Positions 14,000-26,557 of a stretch of 64,000 nucleotides of DNA are shown piece after piece. The first letter of the stretch is position 1, and the number at the start of each line of letters is the position of its first letter. The notes beneath the pieces are model-generated. The model did not search any database. It was not told where the DNA came from and worked only from the letters and a program-made list of their open reading frames with translations. The stretch covers positions 116,499 to 180,498 of the forward strand of contig JAFDVI010000005.1 in NCBI GenBank assembly GCA_018269055.1. The letters run 5' to 3'. The position numbers were made by a program, and so were the translations under genes. Source of the DNA: Acidobacteriota bacterium. GTDB lineage: Bacteria > Acidobacteriota > Blastocatellia > RBC074.

Positions 14000-16768
14000 T
14001 TATTCGTGTCGCAGCGCAGTCAGCGGATCAAATTTGGTCGCTCGACGCGCAGGCAGGTAGCCCGCCAAAGCAGCAATGGCAATCAAGACCGTTACCGCCA
14101 TAGCAATCGTCAGCGGATCGCTGGGCGTAAGGCCGAAAAGCAAGCTGGACGTCATTTGCGTCAATACCAGCGAAGCAATCAGTCCGACAACAAGGCCGAT
14201 GATGACCAGCATCAGCGCTTCGCGCATAACCAGCCACAAAACATTTCCGGCTTGCGCGCCCAATGCCATGCGGATTCCGATTTCGTGGGAACGCCGCGCA
14301 ACGGCATAGGACAAAATTCCGTACAGACCTATACAAGCCAGCAGCAATGCCGTCAGCCCGAAAAATGCCGACAGCTTGGCGATCAACCGTTGCTGGACCA
14401 GCGAGCGATCAATGTGATCGGACAATGTCGCGACTTCGTCAATCGGCAGATTGCGGTTGGCTTCCTTGATCGCCCGTCGAATCGCCGGAACCAAAGCATC
14501 GGGCGAGCCGCTGAACCGAACTTCAAAGTTGTTGAGGTAGGTGTGATTTTGCGTGTTGGGGTAATAGGCCATTGGACGAGGCGCTTCATCCAGACTGCCG
14601 TATTTGGCATCGCGTACGACGCCGATAATTTCAAATTCGTCTTTGAAATCCGGGTTCATGCTGAAGCGTTTGCCCAAGGGAGATTGATTGGGGAAAAACT
14701 GTTGCGCCATAGTTTGGCTGATGATGGCGACGCGCGACGATTGCGCTGTGTCTTGTGGCCCGAACGTCCGGCCCTGTAAAAGCGGCAAATCCAGCGCCGT
14801 AAAAAAGTTCAATCCGACGACATTGTTTGAAATGGAATTGCCGGAATCTTGTGCTTGGCTCTTTGTCGAAGTGCTGTCGCGAGTGAAAGCCGCGCCTGAC
14901 CATCCCCCCTGATTAAAGAGAAACATCGAAAACGAAGCCGCACGCACACCGGGCAATGCCATGACTTTTTCCTCGACGGTGTGAAGTAGCTCGGAAAACT
15001 GCGCGTCTTCTTTATAACCGGACGCGCTGGTATCTATCTGAAGAACAAGGACGTTTTGCTGATGAAAGCCAGTAGGAACGTTTTGCAGGTTAATCAGCGT
15101 GCGCACGAAAAGCCCCGCGCCAACTAATAGCAATAACGAAAGCGCAACCTGGGCGACGACCAACGTTTTGCCGAACAGGCTTCGCGAAACCGCCGTGGCA
15201 GTGCCTTTGCCACCCCCTTTCAGCACCGGATTCAATTCGACCTGAGTTGCGCGAAGCGCTGGAACCGCGCCAAACATAATTGCCGATAACATTGAAATGA
15301 GTAGCGTAAACCCTAGCACGCGCGCATCCGGTGAAACATCCAGCGACAGCGGTTCAGAGCCGGAATTGACCATCCGCAGCAGCAAGCGGCTGCCCCACCA
15401 GGCGAACAAAATTCCCAGCGCGCCACCCAAACTCGCTAACAGTAAGCTTTCGGTCAGCAACTGACGAATCAGTCGCGCTCGCGTGGAACCCAATGCCAAT
15501 CGCACGGCAAATTCCGAAGCGCGAGCTGTGGCGCGCGCCAGCAACAGATTGGCGACGTTCGCACAGGCAATCAGCAGGACGACGGCAACCACCGCCAGCA
15601 AAATCCTCAGCGGCAAGGAAAACTGGCGGCGCAATTCGGAAATTCCGCTTCCTGCTGACGTGAGTTCGATCCGTGCTGTTTGAATGTTGCGCAGTTTTTC
15701 CTCGGACGGTTGCGCGCCTGCGATTTCCCGCAGGTTTTGTTTGAACAGTAGGTTGATCGCGTTTTGTGCCTGTTGGGTCGAAACTCCGTCTTTGAGCCGA
15801 GCGATCAAATGCAGCGATTGAAACAGCGGTTTGCTTCGCCCTTTCCAGTAATATGGTGGCAGTTGCTCTTCCATGGCCAGTGGAACCCACAGGTCGGGTG
15901 TTTGCCCTACAGTTGTCCCAAAAAACTCCTTGGCGGCAACGCCAATGATTGTGTACGTTGTTTTGCTGATGGTGATGGTTTGGCCGATGACTGCCGGATT
16001 TCCGCCAAATCGTTTTTCCCACCAGCGATGATTCAGAACGACGACCGGATGAGCGCCCGGAGTTTGATCATCCGCTTCGGTAAACACGCGACCTGCTGCG
16101 GCATTCACCCCCAATGTCATGAAGTATGTGCCGGAAACGGGTTGCGAAACGATCAATTCCGCCTCGCCAGCGGTGCCGTTCAGGTTGACAACTCCATGCA
16201 CGCCATTTGGAAAACTTTGAAGCGCGGTAGCTTCGGAAAAGACTTCCCGCTGTTGGCGAACTGCTTGATAGAAAGGATAGGAGAATAAATCACAACTTTG
16301 ATCAGGGAAGCCAACGGTTAGGCCAGCAGATTCTGCGTGGCCAAACAGAACCAATTGCTCCGGAGATTTTACAGGCAGAGAACGCAAGAGCAGAGCATCA
16401 ACCAAACTAAAAATGGCTGTGTTGGCCCCAATGCCCAGAGCCAACGAAAGCACAGCCACTGCTGTGAACGCTTTTCCTTTGAGCAGCATTCGCGCGCCGT
16501 AGCGCAAGTCCTGAAACATTTCATCCTCCAATCTTCTGGGTTGCAGTTGCACGGCGTCCCAAAACGCCCCGAGCGAGTGCCGAAACAAATCGAATTTGTT
16601 TTTGAGGTTTAGGCTATCCCATTCCGCCAGTTGCAATTCGCGCCAACGCAACTCGGCTTCCCATTCCTGCCGCCAATCGGCGCGCAACCTGTGCGGAACG
16701 ATCAAGCCGATGAAGAGAATCAGCCAGCGCCAAAAGCCAAAGCGGGTTGGGAATATCGGTTGAGGCAT
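14000..16768 (-). CDS. ADOP-family permease (ADOP-4), class 2 prefix
   Basis: The product is 922 residues. It starts MPQPIFPTRFGFWRWLILFI, a hydrophobic segment, then the class 2 signature [20 protein letters not shown] and a helical stretch to about residue 85 ([19 protein letters not shown]). The first loop has PVKSPEQLVLFGHAESAG. Its body is closest to ADOP-11 at 36.5 kb: the two share long blocks such as RNLPIDEVATLS (RNLPIDNVATLS there) and FFGLTALLLACIGLYG. It ends [16 protein letters not shown]. The start is 5 bp after the stop of ADOP-5, so it is the second permease of the padR-2 operon. No T-tracted hairpin was seen in the 127 bp after its end. Confidence 0.9.
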   Translation of the reverse strand: MPQPIFPTRFGFWRWLILFIGLIVPHRLRADWRQEWEAELRWRELQLAEWDSLNLKNKFDLFRHSLGAFWDAVQLQPRRLEDEMFQDLRYGARMLLKGKAFTAVAVLSLALGIGANTAIFSLVDALLLRSLPVKSPEQLVLFGHAESAGLTVGFPDQSCDLFSYPFYQAVRQQREVFSEATALQSFPNGVHGVVNLNGTAGEAELIVSQPVSGTYFMTLGVNAAAGRVFTEADDQTPGAHPVVVLNHRWWEKRFGGNPAVIGQTITISKTTYTIIGVAAKEFFGTTVGQTPDLWVPLAMEEQLPPYYWKGRSKPLFQSLHLIARLKDGVSTQQAQNAINLLFKQNLREIAGAQPSEEKLRNIQTARIELTSAGSGISELRRQFSLPLRILLAVVAVVLLIACANVANLLLARATARASEFAVRLALGSTRARLIRQLLTESLLLASLGGALGILFAWWGSRLLLRMVNSGSEPLSLDVSPDARVLGFTLLISMLSAIMFGAVPALRATQVELNPVLKGGGKGTATAVSRSLFGKTLVVAQVALSLLLLVGAGLFVRTLINLQNVPTGFHQQNVLVLQIDTSASGYKEDAQFSELLHTVEEKVMALPGVRAASFSMFLFNQGGWSGAAFTRDSTSTKSQAQDSGNSISNNVVGLNFFTALDLPLLQGRTFGPQDTAQSSRVAIISQTMAQQFFPNQSPLGKRFSMNPDFKDEFEIIGVVRDAKYGSLDEAPRPMAYYPNTQNHTYLNNFEVRFSGSPDALVPAIRRAIKEANRNLPIDEVATLSDHIDRSLVQQRLIAKLSAFFGLTALLLACIGLYGILSYAVARRSHEIGIRMALGAQAGNVLWLVMREALMLVIIGLVVGLIASLVLTQMTSSLLFGLTPSDPLTIAMAVTVLIAIAALAGYLPARRATKFDPLTALRHE

Positions 16769-16773
16769 TTCAG

Positions 16774-19605
16774 CTATTCGTGACGCAACGCATCCAATGG
16801 ATCAACCCGCGCTGCGCGACGAGCAGGCAACCAGCAGGCAATCAACGCCACCAACAACAACACGCCCACGATCGCGCCAAACAAGACCGGATCAACGGTG
16901 CGAATACCATAAAGCTGCTGCACCATTTGCCGTTGCCAGGTTCCGCGACCGTAATAATCACTGGCCATCAGCCGCTTTATGGCATAAGCGCCAGCAGCGC
17001 CTACGGCCAAGCCCAGCGTTACCAGCTTCAATCCTTGCCAGATGATCATACGCAAGACGTTTTCCGGCTGCGCGCCCAAGGCCATGCGAATGCCGATTTC
17101 ATTCGTTCGCTGCGCCACCGAATAAGCCAGCACGCCGGACAAGCCAATCGCAGCCAATGCCAGCGCCAGCAAACCGAAAAAGCCCAACAACCGCGCGTAT
17201 AGCCGCTCCTGTGACAGGCTGTTGTCTGAGCGCGTTTTTTGCGAACTGACTTCTGTCACAGGCAAATTGGAATCCAGGTCCCTGACCATCTGGCGCACGC
17301 CTGCCGTGAGCGCTGTCGGTTCTCCCAGGGTTCGCAGCGCGAACGACATTCCGCCAAATGGATCGGTTGCCTGTCGCCAGGGCGTATACAGCAGCGGTTC
17401 GATCTCTTCGCGCTGGCTGCTGTATTTGTGATCGGCGACGACGCCTACGATTTCAAGTTCGATTTTGTCGTCGGTGTCCGTCACGCGTTTGCCCAGCACA
17501 TCCGCGCCCGGAAAATACTTTTCCGCGAAGTTATGGTTGACGATGGCGACTTTGGGCGATTGAAGCGTGTCTTGCGGGGTGAAATTGCGACCCTGCAACA
17601 GCGGGATTTGCAGTGTCGTGAAATAATTTTCCCGAATGGATTGCCGATTGGCGAGGTGTTCGCTGCTGGTTTTTTCAGTTTCACCGGGCAGCAGAATGTC
17701 CGTGTTCCACATTGTGTGCGAAATCAGCGGAATGGCTGCGAACGTAGCCGATTGAACGCCCGGCATTGCATCCAATCGTTCGGCCAACTGCTGAAAAAAC
17801 TGTTCCAGGCGTTCGCCTTTGTAACCGCCCTGCTTCGGATCAACATTAAACGTTAGCAGGTTTTCCTGATTGAAACCCACATTGACATTTTGCAAATTGG
17901 TCAACGAACGAATGAACAACCCGGCGCCTGTCAACAGCAACAGGGACAATGCGACTTGAACGACGATCAAACCTTTGCTCAGTCGCGAAACGCTGCCGGA
18001 AGTGCGGCGGCTTTGTTTCAGCGAACCCGCCAGATCGGTTTTGGTTGCGCGCAACGCCGGAACCATTCCAAAAATGATTCCCGTCAGCAATGAAACTCCA
18101 ACCGTGAATGCCAACACGCGCCAACTGATGCTAGGTTCCACGCCCGTCGGCAGAAAGTCCGTGTCCCGGCTGGCCAATGCAGCCAGCGCGTTTTTTCCCC
18201 AATACGCGACCAGGATTCCCGCCGCTCCGCCAATTGCCGCAAGCAACACGCTTTCCGTCAACAATTGCCGCACCAATCGCCAGCGGCCTGCGCCGACTGC
18301 CAACCGCACGCTGATTTCCGGGCCGCGCAAAGCCGCGCGCGCCAGCAACAAATTGGCAACATTGGCGCAGGCGATCAGCAACACCATCACGACCACGGCG
18401 AACAATCCGTAAATCGTTCTCGAATACAGCTTGCGCATTTCCAGCAAACCGCGTCCGCCGGTTTGGGCAACCAGGTTTGGATAATCCTTTTGTTCGATTT
18501 TTGCCGGTTCGTTGGCTTTGCGTGGCGCTGGCATCATCTCCAATGCAGCGGCTTGAAACGCGCCGTTCAAACTATCGCGCGCTTGTTCAAACGTCGCTCC
18601 GGGTTTCAATCGCCCCATCGAATGAATCCACCAGATGTTTCGGTTGTCTTTGTTCACCAACGCGGATCTCGCCCCCAATAAGCTTGGCTCGAAATTCAGC
18701 GGAACCGTCACGTTCGGGTTTTCGCTGACCTGCAATGTTCCTGTAAAGCTGGGAGGCGTGACGCCGATAATCGTGAACGCGATGTTGTTGAGTTTGAGTT
18801 GCTGGCCGACGACGTTTGGGTCTGACGCAAACCGTTCCGCCCAGTATTTGTGGCTGAGTATGACGACGGGCGTCGAAGTGACGTTGTCATCGGCGTCGTT
18901 GATCGCTCGACCCAGAATCGGTTGTACGCCCAAGCCCGTGTAATATCCACCGGACACCGCTTGTCCGCGCACGATTTCGGCCTGGTTGTTGACCACCGCC
19001 GTCAGTTCATACAGCGGCGCAAAGTGGAATAAATCGCTCAACGGGCTGTTGCTGGATTCCGCCCAGGCTTGATGCATGGTTTGGATCAGCTTGTAAGTGA
19101 AAATGGAGGCGTTGCGCCTATTTGGATTTCCTCCGATGAACGTGCCGCGCATCCCGTCCGTTCTGAACGAGCGCCCGGATTCCCATTCAAACAACACCAA
19201 TCGTTCCGGCTCATACACCGGCAACATTCTCAACAACACGGTGTCCACCAAACTGAACTGCGCGGTGTTTGCGCCAATGCCCAGCGCCAGGGAAATAATG
19301 GCAACAATGGTGAAGCCTTTGTGTTTGAGCAACATTCGCCATCCGTACCGCAAGTCTTGAAACATTTCGTCCTCCAATCGTTTCGGTTGCAACCAGAACG
19401 CATCCACGAACGCGCCCAAACTGTGCCACCACAATTCCAGCTTGCTTCGCCAATGCAGATGATCCCAATCGGCCAACATCATTTCGTGGTACCGGAGTTC
19501 GGCTTCCCACTCCTGCCGCCAATCGGCGCGCAAATGGCGCGGAACAATCACGCCAATAAACGTGATCAGCCACAGCCATAGACCTTTTCGATTTTGTTCG
19601 CGCAC
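16774..19605 (-). CDS. ADOP-family permease (ADOP-5), class 2 prefix, first gene after padR-2
   Basis: The product is 943 residues, the longest permease here. The start is GTG at 19605, with AGGTGG 4-9 nt upstream overlapping the padR-2 stop (TGAGGTGG). The prefix is [20 protein letters not shown] followed by [20 protein letters not shown]. An extra segment of about 20 residues ([20 protein letters not shown]) is inserted in the last FtsX domain between the usual 'IKRLM' helix and 'IRTVDPVLF', a loop not seen in the other copies and probably extracytoplasmic. The ending is [16 protein letters not shown]. Confidence 0.9.
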   Translation of the reverse strand: MREQNRKGLWLWLITFIGVIVPRHLRADWRQEWEAELRYHEMMLADWDHLHWRSKLELWWHSLGAFVDAFWLQPKRLEDEMFQDLRYGWRMLLKHKGFTIVAIISLALGIGANTAQFSLVDTVLLRMLPVYEPERLVLFEWESGRSFRTDGMRGTFIGGNPNRRNASIFTYKLIQTMHQAWAESSNSPLSDLFHFAPLYELTAVVNNQAEIVRGQAVSGGYYTGLGVQPILGRAINDADDNVTSTPVVILSHKYWAERFASDPNVVGQQLKLNNIAFTIIGVTPPSFTGTLQVSENPNVTVPLNFEPSLLGARSALVNKDNRNIWWIHSMGRLKPGATFEQARDSLNGAFQAAALEMMPAPRKANEPAKIEQKDYPNLVAQTGGRGLLEMRKLYSRTIYGLFAVVVMVLLIACANVANLLLARAALRGPEISVRLAVGAGRWRLVRQLLTESVLLAAIGGAAGILVAYWGKNALAALASRDTDFLPTGVEPSISWRVLAFTVGVSLLTGIIFGMVPALRATKTDLAGSLKQSRRTSGSVSRLSKGLIVVQVALSLLLLTGAGLFIRSLTNLQNVNVGFNQENLLTFNVDPKQGGYKGERLEQFFQQLAERLDAMPGVQSATFAAIPLISHTMWNTDILLPGETEKTSSEHLANRQSIRENYFTTLQIPLLQGRNFTPQDTLQSPKVAIVNHNFAEKYFPGADVLGKRVTDTDDKIELEIVGVVADHKYSSQREEIEPLLYTPWRQATDPFGGMSFALRTLGEPTALTAGVRQMVRDLDSNLPVTEVSSQKTRSDNSLSQERLYARLLGFFGLLALALAAIGLSGVLAYSVAQRTNEIGIRMALGAQPENVLRMIIWQGLKLVTLGLAVGAAGAYAIKRLMASDYYGRGTWQRQMVQQLYGIRTVDPVLFGAIVGVLLLVALIACWLPARRAARVDPLDALRHE

Positions 19606-19614
19606 AATGCCACC

Positions 19615-19953
19615 TCAGCTTTCAAATCCGCCGGTTTGGTGCGCCGGTTTGCCCGTAGCCACGGAGCCGACCTGTTCCAGCAGCCGGAATCGTTTGCGCG
19701 CTTCGGCCAACGCCTCGCTGCCATCGCGTGTGACTTCGTAATACTTGCGCGCTGGACGCTGTTCGGCTTGGGCGACTTGCTGAGATTCCCATTTGGAAAT
19801 GACATAACCGGCGTCTTCCAACCTTCGCAGCGCAGGGTAAACCGTTCCGCTTGCTAACCCCGTGACCGTCATGATTTCAAAGCCATACCGGTAACCGTTC
19901 TCAAGCACCTGTAAAATCAATGCCATCGTGTAGGACAAATAACTCCTGGGCAT
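19615..19953 (-). CDS. PadR-family transcriptional regulator (padR-2, class II)
   Basis: The product is 112 residues from the ATG at 19953 ([20 protein letters not shown]), with GGGAG 6 nt upstream; the longer frame to 20040 would run through the promoter. The winged helix is [20 protein letters not shown] followed by [15 protein letters not shown]; the wing is [20 protein letters not shown]. The [15 protein letters not shown] motif marks the class II PadR proteins (also at 25.7 and 47.3 kb) and differs from the SDGVLxFxxASLYPLLYRLE of class I. The stop codon is part of the ribosome site of ADOP-5. It is expected to repress its own promoter at 20002-20028. Confidence 0.9.
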   Translation of the reverse strand: MPRSYLSYTMALILQVLENGYRYGFEIMTVTGLASGTVYPALRRLEDAGYVISKWESQQVAQAEQRPARKYYEVTRDGSEALAEARKRFRLLEQVGSVATGKPAHQTGGFES

Positions 19954-19996
19954 TTTTTGCTCCCATATGAAAAGTGATTCTGTTTTGACTAGATGC

Positions 19997-20020
19997 CTAC
20001 TTGTATAATTATCTACATAG
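19997..20020. repeat. 16-bp-spaced CTAC elements, likely PadR-2 operator
   Basis: CCTAC at 19996-20000 and CTACATAG at 20013-20020 repeat the CTAC core exactly 16 bp apart. The interval covers the -10 element and part of the spacer of the padR-2 promoter. TGTA (20002-20005) and TACA (20014-20017) also form a dyad. CTACATAG recurs in the promoters of padR-3 and padR-5. Confidence 0.5.
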
Positions 20021-20028
20021 AGTGTCAA
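20002..20028 (-). promoter_or_regulatory. sigma70-type promoter of padR-2/ADOP operon
   Basis: On the minus strand a perfect TTGACA (complement of 20023-20028) is followed after 15 nt by TATACA (complement of 20002-20007). The spacer is short, and it contains CTATGTAG, the octamer shared by class II promoters. The leader to the ATG at 19953 would be about 42 nt. Confidence 0.55.
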
Positions 20029-20073
20029 GCCAATTCTCAATTTTTTAGTTTTTGGGGAGAATGACTGAAGTTG

Positions 20074-20367
20074 CTATTCGTGGAGAAGCGCTGCCGTTGG
20101 ATCAATCCTCGCGGCTATGCGAGCAGGCAACAGACAAGCCAACAGCAATCAACGTTGCCGAGATCAACTGGTGCTGCGCCAGAGTAAATCCAGCTTGGAT
20201 TGCCAATTCAATTTGTCCCAGTCCGTAAGCATTGCCTCGCGGTGCCGCAATTCGGCTTCCCACTCCTGCCGCCAATCGGCGCGCAACCAGCGTGGCACAA
20301 TCACGCCGACCAGAGCGATCAGCCAGAGCCAGAAGCGAAAGCGTGTTGTGGTTGCTGAACCGGGCAT
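20074..20367 (-). pseudogene. internally deleted ADOP permease gene
   Basis: The first 67 codons from the ATG at 20367 encode an intact class 2 prefix ([20 protein letters not shown], then [20 protein letters not shown], to LLWRSTS). At about 20164 the reading jumps, in another frame, to the last ~24 codons of an ADOP gene: LLLACLLPARIAARIDPTAA then LLHE and TAG at 20074-20076. About 2.4 kb of permease body is missing. The start is 5 bp after the stop of ADOP-6, the same spacing seen between intact neighbours, so this was once the third permease of the padR-3 operon. No functional permease can be made; a 67-residue prefix peptide could be. Confidence 0.85.
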
Positions 20368-20372
20368 TCGTT

Positions 20373-23020
<2,648 letters not shown>

Positions 23021-23024
<4 letters not shown>

Positions 23025-25678
23025 TCGTGTCGGAGCGCAGTCAGCGGATCAACTTTTGTCGCTCGGCGCGCGGGCAGGTAACAAGCCATCCAGGCGATGC
23101 CGACCAGTAATAATGTGACGCTCAGGAATGTTGCGGGGTCGGTTGCCTTGATTCCAAAAAGCAGGCCGGCCATCAATTGCGTCAACGCAAATGCACCCGC
23201 CAATCCAATCAGCCCGCCGACGAACACCAGCCGCATGCCTTGTCGTATGACCAGGCTGCGCACATCGCTTGGCCCAGCGCCCAACGCCAGACGAATGCCG
23301 ATCTCGTGTGTTCGTTGCGCCACCGTGTAAGAGATCACGCCGTAAATTCCGATGGCTGACAGCGCCAACGCCAGCACAGCAAAAACACCCAGCAGCAACA
23401 TATTGAAGCGGCGCGGCGCGACAGACGTGGCAATCACTTCCTCCATTCGTTGAATTCGGGAAAGTGGCTGTTCCCGGTCAACAGCCCAAATTTCGCTCTT
23501 GACCGCAGCGATTACGCCTGCCGGATCGCCATTTGTGCGGACGACCAGATTATTGAAAATACCCGGGAATTGCGGATACGGCCAATAAATCATGGGCCGC
23601 GTATCGGAATCCAATCCGTCGGCTTTGACATCGCCAACCACGCCGATAATTTCGCCGGTCAGCGGCGGCCCCCAATCTTTCATTGTCACGCGTTGTCCCA
23701 GCGGGTTTTCGCCGGGCCAGTGACGGCGCGCCAGTTCTTCGTTGATGATCATTGCGCGCGGCGCTTCGGCAGAGTCTCCTTCAGTGAAGGTACGACCGGA
23801 GCGCAGCGGAATGCTCATGGTGCGGAAGTAGTTGGCGTCAACGATACGAATGTCTGCGATAGGAGCTTGATTGTCGGGAATGGGGGGACGGTCTTCGACA
23901 ACGAAATCCGTCGCCGGCCCGCCATTAAACGGCAATGAAGAGATCAGGCCTGCAGAGCGCACGCCCGGCACGGCTGAGACGCGTTCGAGCATTTGTTTCA
24001 AGACGGCAGTTTGTTGTGTGCTGTCGGGGTATTTGGAAAAAGGTAAGTTGAGATTGATCGCCAGAACATTGGTTGGATCAAAGCCGCGATTGACCTGCAT
24101 CAATCGCATGAAGCTGTTGATCAAAAGACCAGCGCCGATCAACAGCGCCAGTGCAAGCGCGACTTCAGCGACGACCAGCGATTGTCGCAACCAGTTCCGC
24201 CTGACGCTGGTGGAACCGCGCCCGCCTTCTTTGAGCGTTTCGTAAAGCCCGTGTTTGGGCAATTGTAGTGCTGGGGCGAGTCCGAACAGCACACCTGTCA
24301 CCATGGAAATCAGAAACGAGAATCCCAGCACGCGCCAGTCAATGCTGACTTCGTTGATGCGCGGATAATTGGATGGATCAAGTTGCGAAACCAATTTGAT
24401 CCCCCACACCGACAGCAACAATCCTGCTGCGCCGCCCAAGCTGGCCAGCAGCATGCCTTCGGTCAGCAACTGCCGCGTCAAACGCAAACGCCCAGCGCCC
24501 AGAGCCGCACGAATTGCCATTTCTTTTTCGCGCGATGCCGAACGCGCCAGCAACAAGTTGGCAACATTGGCGCAGGCAATCAACAGCAATGACCCAACGG
24601 CGCATAAAAACACGATCAACGTTTGACGCAGCGGCGCGACCAGGCGGGTTTGCAACCCGATTGCATTCAGCGCCATATCAGGATCCACCCCCGAATTTTC
24701 CCGTTCGATGCGATTGGCAATCATGCTTAATTCGGATTGGGCTTGTTCAATTTTGGAATCCGGTTTGAGGCGTGCGATCACGCCCAACAAATGCGAGCGG
24801 CGGTTGGAACTCAAACTTCCGGTCGGAACCAACGGCGTCCATAAATCATATTGCCCAGCGAACAAATAACTGGAGCGAAATCCCGGCGGCATCACGCCAA
24901 TCACCGTGGCGTTGCTGCTGCCGACTTTGATCGTTTTTCCAATCAAATTGGGATCAGCGCCGTAACGACGCTGCCAGAGCTGATAACTCAAGATCGCGAC
25001 ATTGCTTCGATCTGGCAAATCTTCTTCGGGCAGAAACGTTCGCCCCAAAACCGGTGTGATTCCCAATGCGGAAAAGTAATTTGCCGTGACGGATTGGACG
25101 TTCACTTGTTCGGGTTCAGCGCCATCCGTCAAATTCGCCGTGCCGAAGCGGGAAGCAGCGACGTGTTCGATTGCGCCCGTCTGCGACCTGAGATCGAGAA
25201 ACGTCGCATAGCTGAGATTCAAAGGCCTGGTTGCTTGCCCGTGCCGTTCTTCGATTCGAACAATGCGGTCCGATTGCGGGAAGGGAAGCGGACGCAGCAA
25301 CACCGCGTTGACGACGCTGAAGATCAATGTTGTTGCGCCAATTCCAAGCCCAAGCGCTAACACAGCGACAAAGGTAAACCCCGGGTGCGAACGCAAAAGG
25401 CGCAATCCAATCCGCAAATCTTGAAACATTTCTTCCTCCCATCGTTGCGGTTGCAACCACAGCGCATCCCAGAACGCGCTGGTGCTGCGCCAAAACAGAT
25501 TCAATTTGCTTTGCCAGTTCAGTTTGTCCCAATCGGCCAGCAACGCTTCGCGATGCCGGAGTTCGGCTTCCCACTCCTGACGCCAATCCGCGCGCAAACG
25601 GCGCGGCACAATCAGGCCGACAAATCGAATCAGCCACAAATAAGGTTTGGGAAATTGCCGTTTGAACCGCGCGCGCAT
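23021..25678 (-). CDS. ADOP-family permease (ADOP-7), class 2 prefix, first gene after padR-3
   Basis: The product is 885 residues. The ATG at 25678 is preceded by TGAGGA, in which TGA is the padR-3 stop, about 10 nt upstream. Prefix: [20 protein letters not shown], then [20 protein letters not shown]. The body has the full set of landmarks: [20 protein letters not shown] in the first membrane segment, [20 protein letters not shown] in FtsX domain 1, and [20 protein letters not shown] at the start of FtsX domain 2. It ends [16 protein letters not shown]. The first loop lists an [15 protein letters not shown] variant of the usual PLPYP...LV stretch. Expected location: inner membrane with two large extracytoplasmic domains. 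Confidence 0.9.
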
Positions 25679-25690
25679 TGCAGACAGTCC

Positions 25691-26017
25691 TCAAGCTTTG
25701 GTCGGTTTTGGCGTGCGTTCCTGGTTCAGATCGCTTTGTTCCAACAACCGATATCGTTTGACGGCTTCGGCCAAAACATCCTGCCCGGCGCGCGTCAATT
25801 CGTAATACTTGCGCGGAGGGCGCGATTCTTCCTGCGCGATTGCATGCTTTTCCCATTTGGAAATCAGGTGTCCCGTTTCCTCCAGCCGCCGCAGCGCCGG
25901 ATAAACTGTTCCGCCCGGCAATCCAGTCACATCAATGATGTCGAACCCATACAGATATCCGTTGGCCACCGCTTGCAAAATGATTGCCGACGAATACGTA
26001 AGAAACCCTTTGCCCAT
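25691..26017 (-). CDS. PadR-family transcriptional regulator (padR-3, class II)
   Basis: The product is 108 residues. GAAGGAG lies 6 nt before the ATG. MGKGFLTYSSAIILQAVANG is nearly superimposable on padR-5 ([20 protein letters not shown]), and both continue YGFDI.DVTGLP.GTVYPAL. The wing region is [20 protein letters not shown]. The C-terminus (RLLEQSDLNQERTPKPTKA) is polar and probably disordered, matching a similar tail in padR-5. The gene is preceded by three 16-bp direct repeats (26048-26095) that overlap its promoter, which is strong sequence support for autoregulation. Confidence 0.92.
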   Translation of the reverse strand: MGKGFLTYSSAIILQAVANGYLYGFDIIDVTGLPGGTVYPALRRLEETGHLISKWEKHAIAQEESRPPRKYYELTRAGQDVLAEAVKRYRLLEQSDLNQERTPKPTKA

Positions 26018-26047
26018 GTGTACTCCTTCAAGAGTCTATAAGAGGAT

Positions 26048-26095
26048 AGAATTCTTTTTAGCAAGAATTCTAGTTAGTCAGGATTCTACATAGCT
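26048..26095. repeat. three tandem 16-bp direct repeats, likely PadR-3 operator
   Basis: Units start at 26048 (AGAATTCTTTTTAGCA), 26064 (AGAATTCTAGTTAGTC) and 26080 (AGGATTCTACATAGCT). The consensus is AGAATTCTNNWTAGYN with no gap between units. The third unit contains the promoter -10 (complement ATTCTA) and the CTACATAG octamer. The period is about 1.5 helical turns, so adjacent units lie on opposite faces of the DNA. Confidence 0.75.
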
Positions 26096-26110
26096 AGACG
26101 GTTCGGTCAA
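26083..26110 (-). promoter_or_regulatory. sigma70-type promoter of padR-3/ADOP operon
   Basis: On the minus strand TTGACC (complement of 26105-26110) is followed after 16 nt by TAGAAT (complement of 26083-26088). The -10 is inside repeat unit 3 and the other two units lie just downstream, so occupancy would block initiation or escape. The leader would be about 60 nt. Confidence 0.6.
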
Positions 26111-26314
26111 GATCGGAAACGCGTTTTTGAGCGTTGAGCCGACAAAAAAGTGAACCGAGGAAGGGGAGCGTCAGATCGGTTTCAAACTTTGCGAATGACA
26201 ACGATTTTTTAGGAAGGATTGAGCCTCATTCTCAATGAAATGAGGACCGGGACGCTTGCTCGTGATGGATTCAGGTTCTCCGGTAAGCAAGCTCTCGAGA
26301 TACAGGGCAGCCGA

Positions 26315-26557
26315 CTATTGGCTGTGATACAAGAGGCACCGATTCACGCGGCGCAGTTCGCGCGCCAGCAAGTCGCTCCCGTTCAGTTCCGCCAGCGTCT
26401 GCCGATAGGCTTCCGTCTTTGTCAGGCCGCCAGCCAACAAGTCTGCGTAACAGTCGGCCAGGTGCTGCGCCAGTTCTTCGACAATGGCGGCTTCGTGTGT
26501 CGGTTCCAACTGCGATTTTGCCAGTCGCCGTCTGATTTCCGTTTTCCAGTCAGGAAG
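26315..26557 (-). pseudogene. ADOP 5' remnant: class 1 prefix domain only
   Basis: Eighty codons from the frame LPDWKTEIRRRLAKSQLEPT through AAIVEELAQHLADCYADLLA to ELNGSDLLARELRRVNRCLL, then a stop at 26315. This matches the class 1 prefix of ADOP-8 and ADOP-9 at every landmark, but the initiator position is CTT instead of ATG or GTG and nothing of the permease follows. The remnant begins exactly where the nitrilase-family gene ends: that gene's last codons and stop are read from the same bases in another frame. It is therefore a truncated third permease of the padR-4 unit. Confidence 0.8.
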
